In this document: positions 32,646-40,159 of the stretch, piece after piece | Layout of the letters: each line of letters begins with the position of its first letter | Numbering within the stretch: position 1 is the stretch's first letter | DNA from: an uncultured Muribaculaceae bacterium | GTDB lineage: Bacteria > Bacteroidota > Bacteroidia > Bacteroidales > Muribaculaceae | Assembly (NCBI GenBank): GCA_910585275.1 | Contig: CAJUCW010000029.1 | Coordinates: 1 to 48,293, forward strand | Length of the DNA: 48,293 nt | Direction of reading: 5' to 3' | Program-made: the position numbers and the translations under genes | Notes under the pieces: model-generated | The model's input: only the letters and a program-made list of their open reading frames with translations | Databases searched by the model: none | Told to the model about the DNA's origin: nothing

Positions 32646-33074
32646 ATGAACAAACATCTGACAAGATTGATTTGCATGGCGATGTGCTCTGCGGTCCTGC
32701 CGCTCGAGATGCCATGCGTTGCAGCAGAGTCGGTACAGACTCCCACCACACCGTCCACTCCTGATTCCGGAGGTTGCCCGGTATGGGTACCGGTCAGGAA
32801 GCGTAAGACGGGTAATGACAAATATGCACCGTCCAAGAGTATCGACATCCTGATGACGGTAAGTTCCGGACTCCTTGAATTCCAACTTCCCTTTGAAGAC
32901 TATCCTATATGTGTGGAGATTGAGGGGGAAGGCACTACGTTCGGCTACTGGACGGCCACTTTCACCGATGCGGCATCATGCGAAATGCCCTTCGACGGCA
33001 CCGTGGGCGACTACCGCCTCACCCTCACCACCGCCGGAAATTCCACCTACACCGGCTATTTCACCCTCGAATGA
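32646..33074 (+). CDS. small secreted DUF3244-like protein, paralogue of the gene at 3201
   Basis: 142 residues with an N-terminal export signal (MNKHLTRLICMAMCSAVLPLEMPCVAA), a Thr/Pro-rich linker (QTPTTPSTPDSGG), a beta-rich middle and the same C-terminus as the protein at 3201 (YWTATFTDAASCEMPFDG, then DYRLTLTTAG and YTGYFTLE). The last 135 bases differ from those of the paralogue at only 8 positions, whereas the upstream parts do not align. The C-terminal part resembles the DUF3244 Ig-like fold; function unknown. It has a consensus promoter 35 bases upstream and leads the second island (32646-40141), followed after 258 bases by a three-gene operon of secreted proteins. Confidence 0.75.
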   Translation: MNKHLTRLICMAMCSAVLPLEMPCVAAESVQTPTTPSTPDSGGCPVWVPVRKRKTGNDKYAPSKSIDILMTVSSGLLEFQLPFEDYPICVEIEGEGTTFGYWTATFTDAASCEMPFDGTVGDYRLTLTTAGNSTYTGYFTLE

Positions 33075-33098
33075 ATCGACCCGATGTTACCGGATTAA

Positions 33099-33174
33099 TG
33101 TAGGGACATGCCTCCGGCATGATTGATTAACAATCTGATTCCCGGAAATTACATGCAGGAGGCATGTCTCTGCA
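33099..33174. repeat. pair of REP-like palindromes in opposite orientation
   Basis: The first copy (33099-33121) reads TGTAGGGA then CATGCC-TCC-GGCATG, the reverse of the copies at 8737 and 38321. The second (33152-33174) reads CATGCA-GGA-GGCATG then TCTCTGCA, same orientation but degenerate. Head-to-head pairs of this kind are typical of REP/BIME-like elements. The rest of 33075-33332 holds no gene. Confidence 0.7.
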
Positions 33175-33332
33175 AAACCAAAGGAAAACCCTCAAGTTTA
33201 AAATGAAGCATATCGATAAAGCTAATTTTATCTTGCAGAGAATTGCGTACCCGTATCGTAAAGATGGGGACATTGAAAATATATTGTCAGCCATACTATA
33301 GGTTGAAATGTTTAATTTAAATTTTAATTGTT

Positions 33333-35090
33333 ATGAAGCCATTTAAGTTGACAAATACCGCATACATGTACGTTTATGTCGCATTTTTGTCGTTGATTAT
33401 CTCGATTCCTGCGAGCGGGCAGGATATAGTGACGCTTACATACTCCGAAAGGTATGGCTACAAGAATGAAAAACCGGTTATACTTCCGATGCTTGACAAG
33501 GTACAGCGGTCAAACAAATATTCATCCGCCATAGTTTTGACCAATGAAAACCTTGACGAGGAAACTAAAAAGGTGGTGGACTATGTTTTTTCCGTTTGGG
33601 AATCCAACATCCTGAATTGCGAATCCATCTTTATCGACATAAGATATGACAATATAGAGGAAGACATAAGGACAACGGTGCAGTATTTTCAAATGCCTGG
33701 AAACATTTATGTCCCATTGCCGTTGAAATACTATTTGGAGAGTTTCGGGAAAAGGGACAATACCACCCCGGACGGGATTATAACAATTAACAGCAACGTT
33801 GATTGGGACTATGGATTGGGTGACAACATTGTTTCAGACAAACCCAATCTTGCCTACGGAATAATGAGGGCGGTGGGCCGGATACTTGGATTCGGGTCAA
33901 GCGTTTCCGTTACTTCCACAGGAGATTTCGTTTGTGGATGCAGGAAAGGGTATTCCGTTTTCGACGGATTGATTTCCAATTCCAATGGTGTAAAATTGAC
34001 CTCCATTTCATATTCGGGAAACCGAAATCCTGCTATGAAGGAATTCCTGAATGCAAATGGAAGTGAATTTTTTATCAAAACTTCCGGCAATCAGTACAAA
34101 TTCATGTCGCCCCCCTATAGCCTGACCAATCCGCCACTTGTATTTTTGGAGGATGAAATGTCGTTGATGGGAGGCGTATTGAATACAGGGTCCCATATCC
34201 TTCAGGTGGACGGAATAACCAAAGACATTCTGAAAGAAATTGGATGGAGGCTGGACGAATCCCTCCCCGTAAGGATTGTAAGTCAGGATATAGGGGACAC
34301 CGGGTTGGCATCCGCCTACGAACCCCATGCATTCTCCCTCGATAGAGGCGGTCAAACCATCACTAACCCGACATGGACGCTTAAACTGCCGAAGTCAGAC
34401 GGCTCCATCGAAACGACAATTCTGCAGGACAACGGTTTTACATGCAGCGTACCCGCTTTGTCTGAAATAGACAGCTATAAAGTTAATTCCGACGGAGATA
34501 TAGAGGCAAAACTGTATTTTTCGGGTATATTGAACGGAAAGGAAATCAAGGCCGTCCCGTTCACCATAAGGCTTGAGTTGAAGCCGCTGATAGAATATGC
34601 CGTAATAGAAAAGCTTGAATTCAATGCCGCCCATGATTTATATGATGCCTACTACAAAGTAAAGTATCGAGGGGCAAACCGAATAGAGGTTTCGGTAGAG
34701 GAGGAGTTCGGATCAATTCTCCAAGTGCAGGATATATGGGAACCTTATGTTGCAAGAGGGGTGACAAAGACAATTACCGCACCATTTTATGTATGGATCG
34801 ACTTCACCGCCCGCAATGACTATGGTGAATCCGTTTATACAATCGAACTGCCGCCTTACGGAGAGGGATGGACGGTCCTGAGGAATGCCCAAAAATATAC
34901 AACCCGGCATGAATCGAAAGTGGACTCCATAAATCCGGACGACATGTATGAAGTGTATGATATAAACGGAAACACGAAGGGGGTTTTTGCCGCTCCCCGG
35001 GAAATCAGGGAAATGCTCCCTAAAGGTTTATATATAATCAAGAGAATGCGAAACGGTATGACCATGGAGGTGAAAAAAGAGGTGGTATGA
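33333..35090 (+). CDS. secreted zincin-like protein that lacks the zinc motif, with T9SS-like C-terminus
   Basis: A 585-residue exported protein (signal peptide ending PASGQ). The N-terminal third looks like the metalloprotease-type domains of Bacteroidetes secreted proteins: EETKKVVDYVFSVWESNI corresponds to the usual early helix before the strands. Where HExxHxLGF would be expected stands MRAVGRILGFGSS (178-190), so His, Glu and His are replaced by R179, A180 and R183; LGFGSS is kept. The protein is therefore likely a binding or scaffolding pseudo-enzyme. Beta-rich domains follow (about 315-530), then a T9SS-like sorting domain (YEVYDINGNTKGVF ... LPKGLYIIKRM ... MEVKKEVV). First gene of a coupled three-gene operon. 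Confidence 0.65.
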   Translation: MKPFKLTNTAYMYVYVAFLSLIISIPASGQDIVTLTYSERYGYKNEKPVILPMLDKVQRSNKYSSAIVLTNENLDEETKKVVDYVFSVWESNILNCESIFIDIRYDNIEEDIRTTVQYFQMPGNIYVPLPLKYYLESFGKRDNTTPDGIITINSNVDWDYGLGDNIVSDKPNLAYGIMRAVGRILGFGSSVSVTSTGDFVCGCRKGYSVFDGLISNSNGVKLTSISYSGNRNPAMKEFLNANGSEFFIKTSGNQYKFMSPPYSLTNPPLVFLEDEMSLMGGVLNTGSHILQVDGITKDILKEIGWRLDESLPVRIVSQDIGDTGLASAYEPHAFSLDRGGQTITNPTWTLKLPKSDGSIETTILQDNGFTCSVPALSEIDSYKVNSDGDIEAKLYFSGILNGKEIKAVPFTIRLELKPLIEYAVIEKLEFNAAHDLYDAYYKVKYRGANRIEVSVEEEFGSILQVQDIWEPYVARGVTKTITAPFYVWIDFTARNDYGESVYTIELPPYGEGWTVLRNAQKYTTRHESKVDSINPDDMYEVYDINGNTKGVFAAPREIREMLPKGLYIIKRMRNGMTMEVKKEVV

Positions 35091-36118
35091 AACAAGGTTA
35101 TCATGAAACAAAGTTATCCATATTGTGTCTAATCGTTGCATTGGCAGGAAGCTTCCAAATGTCGCATGCAGAAAATCTTATTTCGGATTATGTCATCCAA
35201 GGGGTGGGTGTTTATCCGAGTACTCATGTCTTCACAGACCCGGCACCGCTAAGGTTTTCGCTTAACGATATATCCATGCAGGGTGAATGGAGTTTCAGCC
35301 TTCTAATGAACGATGACACTTATATGGATGCCGCTTTTACGCCGGTGGAATCCGGAATATGCGAATTTCGGCCTTTGGAAATTCCTTCAAGCAGATGGAA
35401 ATGGGAAACGAAGCCGATTTTTGACGATTCCCTAAACAGGGACATATTTATGCTCCGGGTAAGTTTTACATCGGAGGACGGCACGACGGATAGTGAAGAT
35501 ATCCGGTTGGGATTATCGCCCGCTCGCCCGGTAATCAACGAAATATCATACACCTACACATATAATTGGGAATTAAACTGCATAGAACTTGGGGCGTGTT
35601 TTTCTTTTAAAGTAAAAGCAGACGGCTCGGACAAATTTGTTTTGCATTTTTCAGACCCATTTCTTTATGAACCACCGTATCTTATTAGATTTAGTCGTGA
35701 TTATAAAGGCCAAAATGAGGTTGTTATAAATCACGATGCGGATTGGGGAGAGTTTATATTCGTTACTGCGACAAACCATTTTGGATATGAGGATTCAGAA
35801 ATATTATGTTCCACGAACTTCATAACAGACCAAGCCATCCTCGCAAGAATTGCGGAAATTAAAGATATGGAAACCGGAGTCGGGGAGGTAGGGTATTATA
35901 AGCCGGATTCCTACCGTTGGGACGGGTCTGTCTTGACCTTCCCTGACATAGTCTCTTCCGTAAATGTTGTCGATATGGGAGGACGCGAAATCCTATCTGC
36001 AAGCGATGTTGAATCCTTGAATCTTTCGTCATTTGCCAATGGGATATATATGGTAGTATATAAATTTGAGAATCAAAAAAATGGAGTTATTAATCGAATT
36101 AAAATCATGAAAAAATGA
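35087..36118 (+). CDS. secreted beta-rich protein with T9SS-like C-terminal domain
   Basis: A 343-residue protein with an N-terminal export signal (LSILCLIVALAGSFQMSHA), preceded by a short polar stretch. The body is made of beta strands without a recognised family motif; it resembles the C-terminal Ig-like half of the protein before it, with LRFSLNDISMQGEWSFSLLMND as a typical strand pair. The last 60 residues (VNVVDMGGREILSA ... LSSFANGIYMVVYKF ... NRIKIMKK) resemble a type IX secretion sorting domain, so surface display is likely. It overlaps both neighbours by four bases (ATGA), so the three proteins are probably made together. I do not recognise a function. Confidence 0.65.
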   Translation: MKQGYHETKLSILCLIVALAGSFQMSHAENLISDYVIQGVGVYPSTHVFTDPAPLRFSLNDISMQGEWSFSLLMNDDTYMDAAFTPVESGICEFRPLEIPSSRWKWETKPIFDDSLNRDIFMLRVSFTSEDGTTDSEDIRLGLSPARPVINEISYTYTYNWELNCIELGACFSFKVKADGSDKFVLHFSDPFLYEPPYLIRFSRDYKGQNEVVINHDADWGEFIFVTATNHFGYEDSEILCSTNFITDQAILARIAEIKDMETGVGEVGYYKPDSYRWDGSVLTFPDIVSSVNVVDMGGREILSASDVESLNLSSFANGIYMVVYKFENQKNGVINRIKIMKK

Positions 36119-38127
36119 AAAGAATTGTCTTTTTCCTGATGGTTTGGGCATTCGTGACAAGTGCTCATGCCCAAACCGAAAATATCCTAACGCAGGAAAA
36201 CTTCGTTACAGAAACCTTCAAAGGTGTCAATATCGAGATGCCGGGTTACAGGGAAATCAACAGCGGATCGAAAATTATCGTATCCTATGGAGAGGATTGT
36301 CCTGCGGAAATGCGCGGAGCATTCGAGTATGCTGTCAAACTTTGGGAAGAAGTGCTTCCCATGACTTTACCGATTAAAATAAAGGTTGGCATAGAATCTG
36401 TAAGAGGAGGTGTTTTATCAAAAGTATCAATTTCATCCTTTAACTTTAATCAAGAACCGTCGCAGCTATATCTGGCTCCGTTGTCCATGATAAAAAGTGC
36501 GTTGTTGCAAGAATCGCACGCACGCCGGCACTACAGATTTATAAATGAAATACAAGATGTTTCTTTCTTGGAAGAAAAAATTGATATGACAATAACTTAT
36601 AACAAAAATTTGTTGAATCAAATTTCATATTCCCTTGATGGTGAACCAAACGAATCAAAATATGATTTTGTGACAGTTGCTTTACGTGACATTGCGATTG
36701 GTCTTGGCTTCACAACAAATTTTACTGCAAATGTTCAGGGAAAGACACTTGTTACACCGAGAGAAAAGTTGACTCCTTTCGAGTCTCATGTATTACAGGC
36801 TGTTGGAGGCGCGAACTTACAAGAAGCGTATAATAACGCAACTAAAGGAAGCGTGCCGATGACTCTGTATGGGAACCCGGGGCATGAATGTGTCATATCG
36901 TTATACGCACCCAACCCTTGGGTCAACGGAAAATCCTTGCGTTTCCTCACATCTGAAAACGACAATCCACTTTCTCGTCTTTTGGATTATGATTTCGGCA
37001 AAGGTTACATCATGCGTGACCTATCCGGAATGGATTGGAAATCGGCATTTGAAGAATCATTGGATTGGATTAAGTATGTGCAGTCGGATTCTCCTTCCGG
37101 ATCTGTTTCCCAAAACGGGGATACCAACAGTAAGTTGCCATTCAAGGGGGACGTGGCACTTTCCTTTACTTCAAACGGAAAATCCCGAAATATGGAGACT
37201 CAGGATTCGGGATTGGTCTTGGATGTTTCCAAGATTGCTACTGCCGATGAGACATCGAGCGTGGCAGATGAGATAAAGGAGTACTGTAAAAAATATAACA
37301 GTTACTCCCCTAATGGCCCGACAGAGAGCGGGCTGTCGCTTTCGGTACTGAAAAAAGATGGAAGCTGGGATGTTGTGCATAGTGAATACTATTACGGGCA
37401 AACCGTCAATCTAAAAATAGAAGACCTAACCCTGCACTATCCGCAATCTGAATATGCGAGGGGAACCACAGGAGGTTTGCGTTACCGTCTTTCGAAATGT
37501 GAGGTGGAACATAGAGGTGGAACACGCTATTATTATACCGTGAAATATTTCACACGTGACTATACTCCCCAGACGGCGTTGATAAAGTATAGCAGTGTAT
37601 TAAACACGCAAAGCACCGTTCAACCAATCGCAACCCTGAACGATGATTACTTCGTGGATATGAACGTCGGGATTTCCAATATAGAAGGCACGACGAGGGT
37701 TATAGTGGAGCAATGGGACGAGGGGGAAGCTTTGCCTTTCCAGTATGAAGCCACGGATTTCAGAAAAGGTTATTTCGTTGCCAATCTTGACAGGGAACTT
37801 AGCACAAGGTTGACGGTAATTTGCTATAACGACAACGGCTTCCAACGAAGCAACACCATTACAATCCCTCCAGTCGGGTATTCGCTGACGAATGTAACGT
37901 TCATGCATGACAACCAGGCGGTACATATTGACGGTATATCATCCAGATCGTTAGAGTCGGGCAATATTTCCTGTACCGTACAAGAAATCGCCACGTCTAA
38001 AACCTATATGAATAAGTCTAAACTGAACGATAATACGGTAGATATCGGTTCCCTTCCAAAGGGAATGTATGTCCTTGTTTTGTATAACGGGAATGAATGT
38101 ATAGGCAATTATAAGTTTGCTAGATAG
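36115..38127 (+). CDS. second secreted zincin-like protein that lacks the zinc motif
   Basis: A 670-residue exported protein (MKRIVFFLMVWAFVTSAHA). Residues about 45-85 (KIIVSYGEDCPAEMRGAFEYAVKLWEEVLP) match the early part of secreted metalloprotease-type domains. At the place of HExxHxLGF it has TVALRDIAIGLGFTTNF: R191, D192 and I195 stand for His, Glu and His, with GLGF kept. It thus parallels the first protein of the operon, but with different substitutions, so activity was likely lost in the ancestor or independently. A beta-rich C-terminal half follows and ends in a T9SS-like sorting domain (NDNTVDIGSLPKGMYVLVLY). AT-rich compared with the PUL genes. A strong terminator follows at 38205. 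Confidence 0.65.
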   Translation: MKRIVFFLMVWAFVTSAHAQTENILTQENFVTETFKGVNIEMPGYREINSGSKIIVSYGEDCPAEMRGAFEYAVKLWEEVLPMTLPIKIKVGIESVRGGVLSKVSISSFNFNQEPSQLYLAPLSMIKSALLQESHARRHYRFINEIQDVSFLEEKIDMTITYNKNLLNQISYSLDGEPNESKYDFVTVALRDIAIGLGFTTNFTANVQGKTLVTPREKLTPFESHVLQAVGGANLQEAYNNATKGSVPMTLYGNPGHECVISLYAPNPWVNGKSLRFLTSENDNPLSRLLDYDFGKGYIMRDLSGMDWKSAFEESLDWIKYVQSDSPSGSVSQNGDTNSKLPFKGDVALSFTSNGKSRNMETQDSGLVLDVSKIATADETSSVADEIKEYCKKYNSYSPNGPTESGLSLSVLKKDGSWDVVHSEYYYGQTVNLKIEDLTLHYPQSEYARGTTGGLRYRLSKCEVEHRGGTRYYYTVKYFTRDYTPQTALIKYSSVLNTQSTVQPIATLNDDYFVDMNVGISNIEGTTRVIVEQWDEGEALPFQYEATDFRKGYFVANLDRELSTRLTVICYNDNGFQRSNTITIPPVGYSLTNVTFMHDNQAVHIDGISSRSLESGNISCTVQEIATSKTYMNKSKLNDNTVDIGSLPKGMYVLVLYNGNECIGNYKFAR

Positions 38128-38204
38128 AGCCGTCAAACCTCGGTGCCGTATTTGATTTGACCGAAGACGTTCCTTCCTTCCGGCCTTAGATTGTAGAATC
38201 CATG

Positions 38205-38247
38205 AACATCGATTTCGTTTTTAATAAAAACGAGGTCGATGTTTTTG
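38205..38247 (+). terminator. rho-independent terminator of the 33333-38127 operon
   Basis: A long hairpin of two stacked perfect stems: AACATCGA (38205-38212) with TCGATGTT (38236-38243), and inside it CGTTTTT with AAAAACG, separated by a small mismatch. It ends in a T-run. The last T bases and the G form the -33 TTTG box of the next promoter. Confidence 0.85.
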
Positions 38248-38274
38248 TTATATTGCCGGGATTTGATAAATTTG
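38244..38274 (+). promoter_or_regulatory. consensus promoter of the TPR regulator at 38414
   Basis: TTTG (38244-38247), 19 bases, TAAATTTG (38267-38274): both boxes perfect. The -33 box overlaps the T-run of the preceding terminator. Transcription would start near 38281, giving a leader of about 130 bases that contains the REP-like palindrome. Confidence 0.8.
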
Positions 38275-38320
38275 CAATATTTCAGAGACAATATGTAAAG
38301 GGTTAGTGCAATTTAACCGT

Positions 38321-38355
38321 GTGGAATCAAAACATGCCGAAGGCATGTCCCTACA
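38321..38355 (+). repeat. REP-like palindrome, copy in front of the second TPR regulator
   Basis: GTGGAATCAAAA, palindrome CATGCC-GAA-GGCATG, then TCCCTACA. It is nearly identical to 8737-8770 and occupies the same place in the leader of the paralogous gene. Confidence 0.75.
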
Positions 38356-38413
38356 TCGAAAATGCACGAATGCTTTGATTAAATTTATATAATCACAACA
38401 ACCACGAAGAACT

Positions 38414-40141
38414 ATGAGGAAAATATATTGCTCACTTATTGGATTTCTATCAATATTGGTGATACTGACCGGATGCGGCGAGATAGGCGCGGACAGGGGA
38501 GCGCGGGAGGCGTTGGAGCGGGCGGACGTGGTTCTCGACGCGATGCCGGATTCGGCGATGGCGATAGTCGCGGGGATTGATACGACAAGACTAAATACTG
38601 AAAAACTGAGAGCGGATTATTCCTTGCTGCGGACGATGGCTCTTCTGAAAACCGACCCTTCTGCTGCCACCGAGGAGGGATTGAAAGCGGCTTACGACTA
38701 TTACGGCGATTCCGACGAGTCGTCGCGACAGACGATGCTAACGCATTTCGCGAAGGGAGCGATGGCTGATTCCGCGCTTGTGAGACTGAATGAATTCGCT
38801 TTGGCGATAAAACTTGCCGACGGCGATAATGCCTACCGTTACCGAGGGCTTGCGTGGCTCAACAGTTCAAACGTGTATGGTCGTGAAGGCGTATCTGCTG
38901 ACCAGAGGAAATGTATTGAAGAGGGGTTGAGGGAATGCAGGGAGGCGGGCGACTCCCTTTTGTTGCTGCATGGATTGACTGTATCCGGGATTGCATATAA
39001 TTCAAACGGGGAGCATGACAAGGCGGAAGAGACCTGTCTTGAGATATTGAAGATGCAATGCCTCGATAAATCCGGCGATGAGAGGGACGAAGTCCTTGTC
39101 TGTCTCGCCACATCGTATAGCTACCGAGACATGCACACGAAGGCGCTTGGCATTTTCGACGAAGTCTATAAGCGTAATCCTGAGGCGTTGGGATGGTATG
39201 AGGTGTGTGCCTATGCAAGGGCATTGGGTGCGGGCGGAAGGGTTGAGGAGGCGTTCGCATTGCTTGGTGATGACGGCCAGGGGATGGATTGCGGAGACCT
39301 TTCCGACTGGTATGACACGCGCAGCTATCTTTACGGATTGAGTGGCGACGCCGTCAATTCTCTTAAAGATGCGAAGGATGCCAAACGTTATGCCAATATG
39401 CTTTCGGAATCGCAACATCCGGAATCGCTCACCGCCATGCAGAGGGACGGTGAGATGGATAAATCGGCGCGTCTGGAGGAAACCGTTTCGGAAGGGACTG
39501 CAACAATGATATGGATTTGCCTGATGGCGTTGACAGGTGTGGCGGCTGCGGCAGGATTGGCGGTTGTCGCCTTCCGGCGTTATAAAGCCTATAAGGGGAG
39601 ATTGAAAACTCGCGAGGAGGAGCACAGGAGGGAACTGCAAAGCGAGCGCGATTCGCGTAAGGAAATTGAAGCTGAAAAGGATTCACGCATTTTGGAATGC
39701 CAGACAAAAATCGGCGTCATGAGGGAAGACCGCATCGAAGGCTTCAAGAAGTACCATCGCGTGAAATCCGATTTCTGCAACAGATATATCGACATTTATA
39801 CGGGAAAGGGGAACAAGGCTTTGCAAGCGGAGGTGGAGAAGATGCTTTCCACTTACCGCGACAAGCGTTACCTCAAGACATTGGAGGTGGAGATTGACGC
39901 AATCTACGACGGAGTCTTGTCAATGCTCAGGAACGCCGGGTTGAACGATTCGGCGATAGCGGTCGTGATATATGACATCTGCGGGTTCAAATACAGATGT
40001 GTGGCGAAGATTATGAAGATAAGCGACAAGGCGGCATCCGTGAGAAGGACAAGAATCAAGCAGATGATTCTTGCCCTTCCCGGCTACAGGGGCGCATTGT
40101 GTCGCGCCTGTGTCGATATGGCCGGAGCCGATTGCGATTAA
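38414..40141 (+). CDS. membrane TPR protein with C-terminal helix-turn-helix-like domain, paralogue of the gene at 8797
   Basis: 575 residues: lipoprotein-type signal (MRKIYCSLIGFLSILVILTGC), TPR-type helical repeats (about 40-330), a membrane span (MIWICLMALTGVAAAAGLAVVAF, about 365-388), a highly charged coiled coil (about 390-435) and a C-terminal domain with IAVVIYDICGFKYRCVAKIMKISDKAASVRRTRIKQMI as the likely helix-turn-helix. From the lipobox Cys on, 250 bases (38470-38719) are about 93% identical and gap-free to 8850-9099; after that the two genes diverge strongly. It likely senses something outside the inner membrane and regulates the second island, which is inference from position and from the mirrored organisation of the first island. 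Confidence 0.75.
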   Translation: MRKIYCSLIGFLSILVILTGCGEIGADRGAREALERADVVLDAMPDSAMAIVAGIDTTRLNTEKLRADYSLLRTMALLKTDPSAATEEGLKAAYDYYGDSDESSRQTMLTHFAKGAMADSALVRLNEFALAIKLADGDNAYRYRGLAWLNSSNVYGREGVSADQRKCIEEGLRECREAGDSLLLLHGLTVSGIAYNSNGEHDKAEETCLEILKMQCLDKSGDERDEVLVCLATSYSYRDMHTKALGIFDEVYKRNPEALGWYEVCAYARALGAGGRVEEAFALLGDDGQGMDCGDLSDWYDTRSYLYGLSGDAVNSLKDAKDAKRYANMLSESQHPESLTAMQRDGEMDKSARLEETVSEGTATMIWICLMALTGVAAAAGLAVVAFRRYKAYKGRLKTREEEHRRELQSERDSRKEIEAEKDSRILECQTKIGVMREDRIEGFKKYHRVKSDFCNRYIDIYTGKGNKALQAEVEKMLSTYRDKRYLKTLEVEIDAIYDGVLSMLRNAGLNDSAIAVVIYDICGFKYRCVAKIMKISDKAASVRRTRIKQMILALPGYRGALCRACVDMAGADCD

Positions 40142-40159
40142 AGTATGATTCGTGACGCC

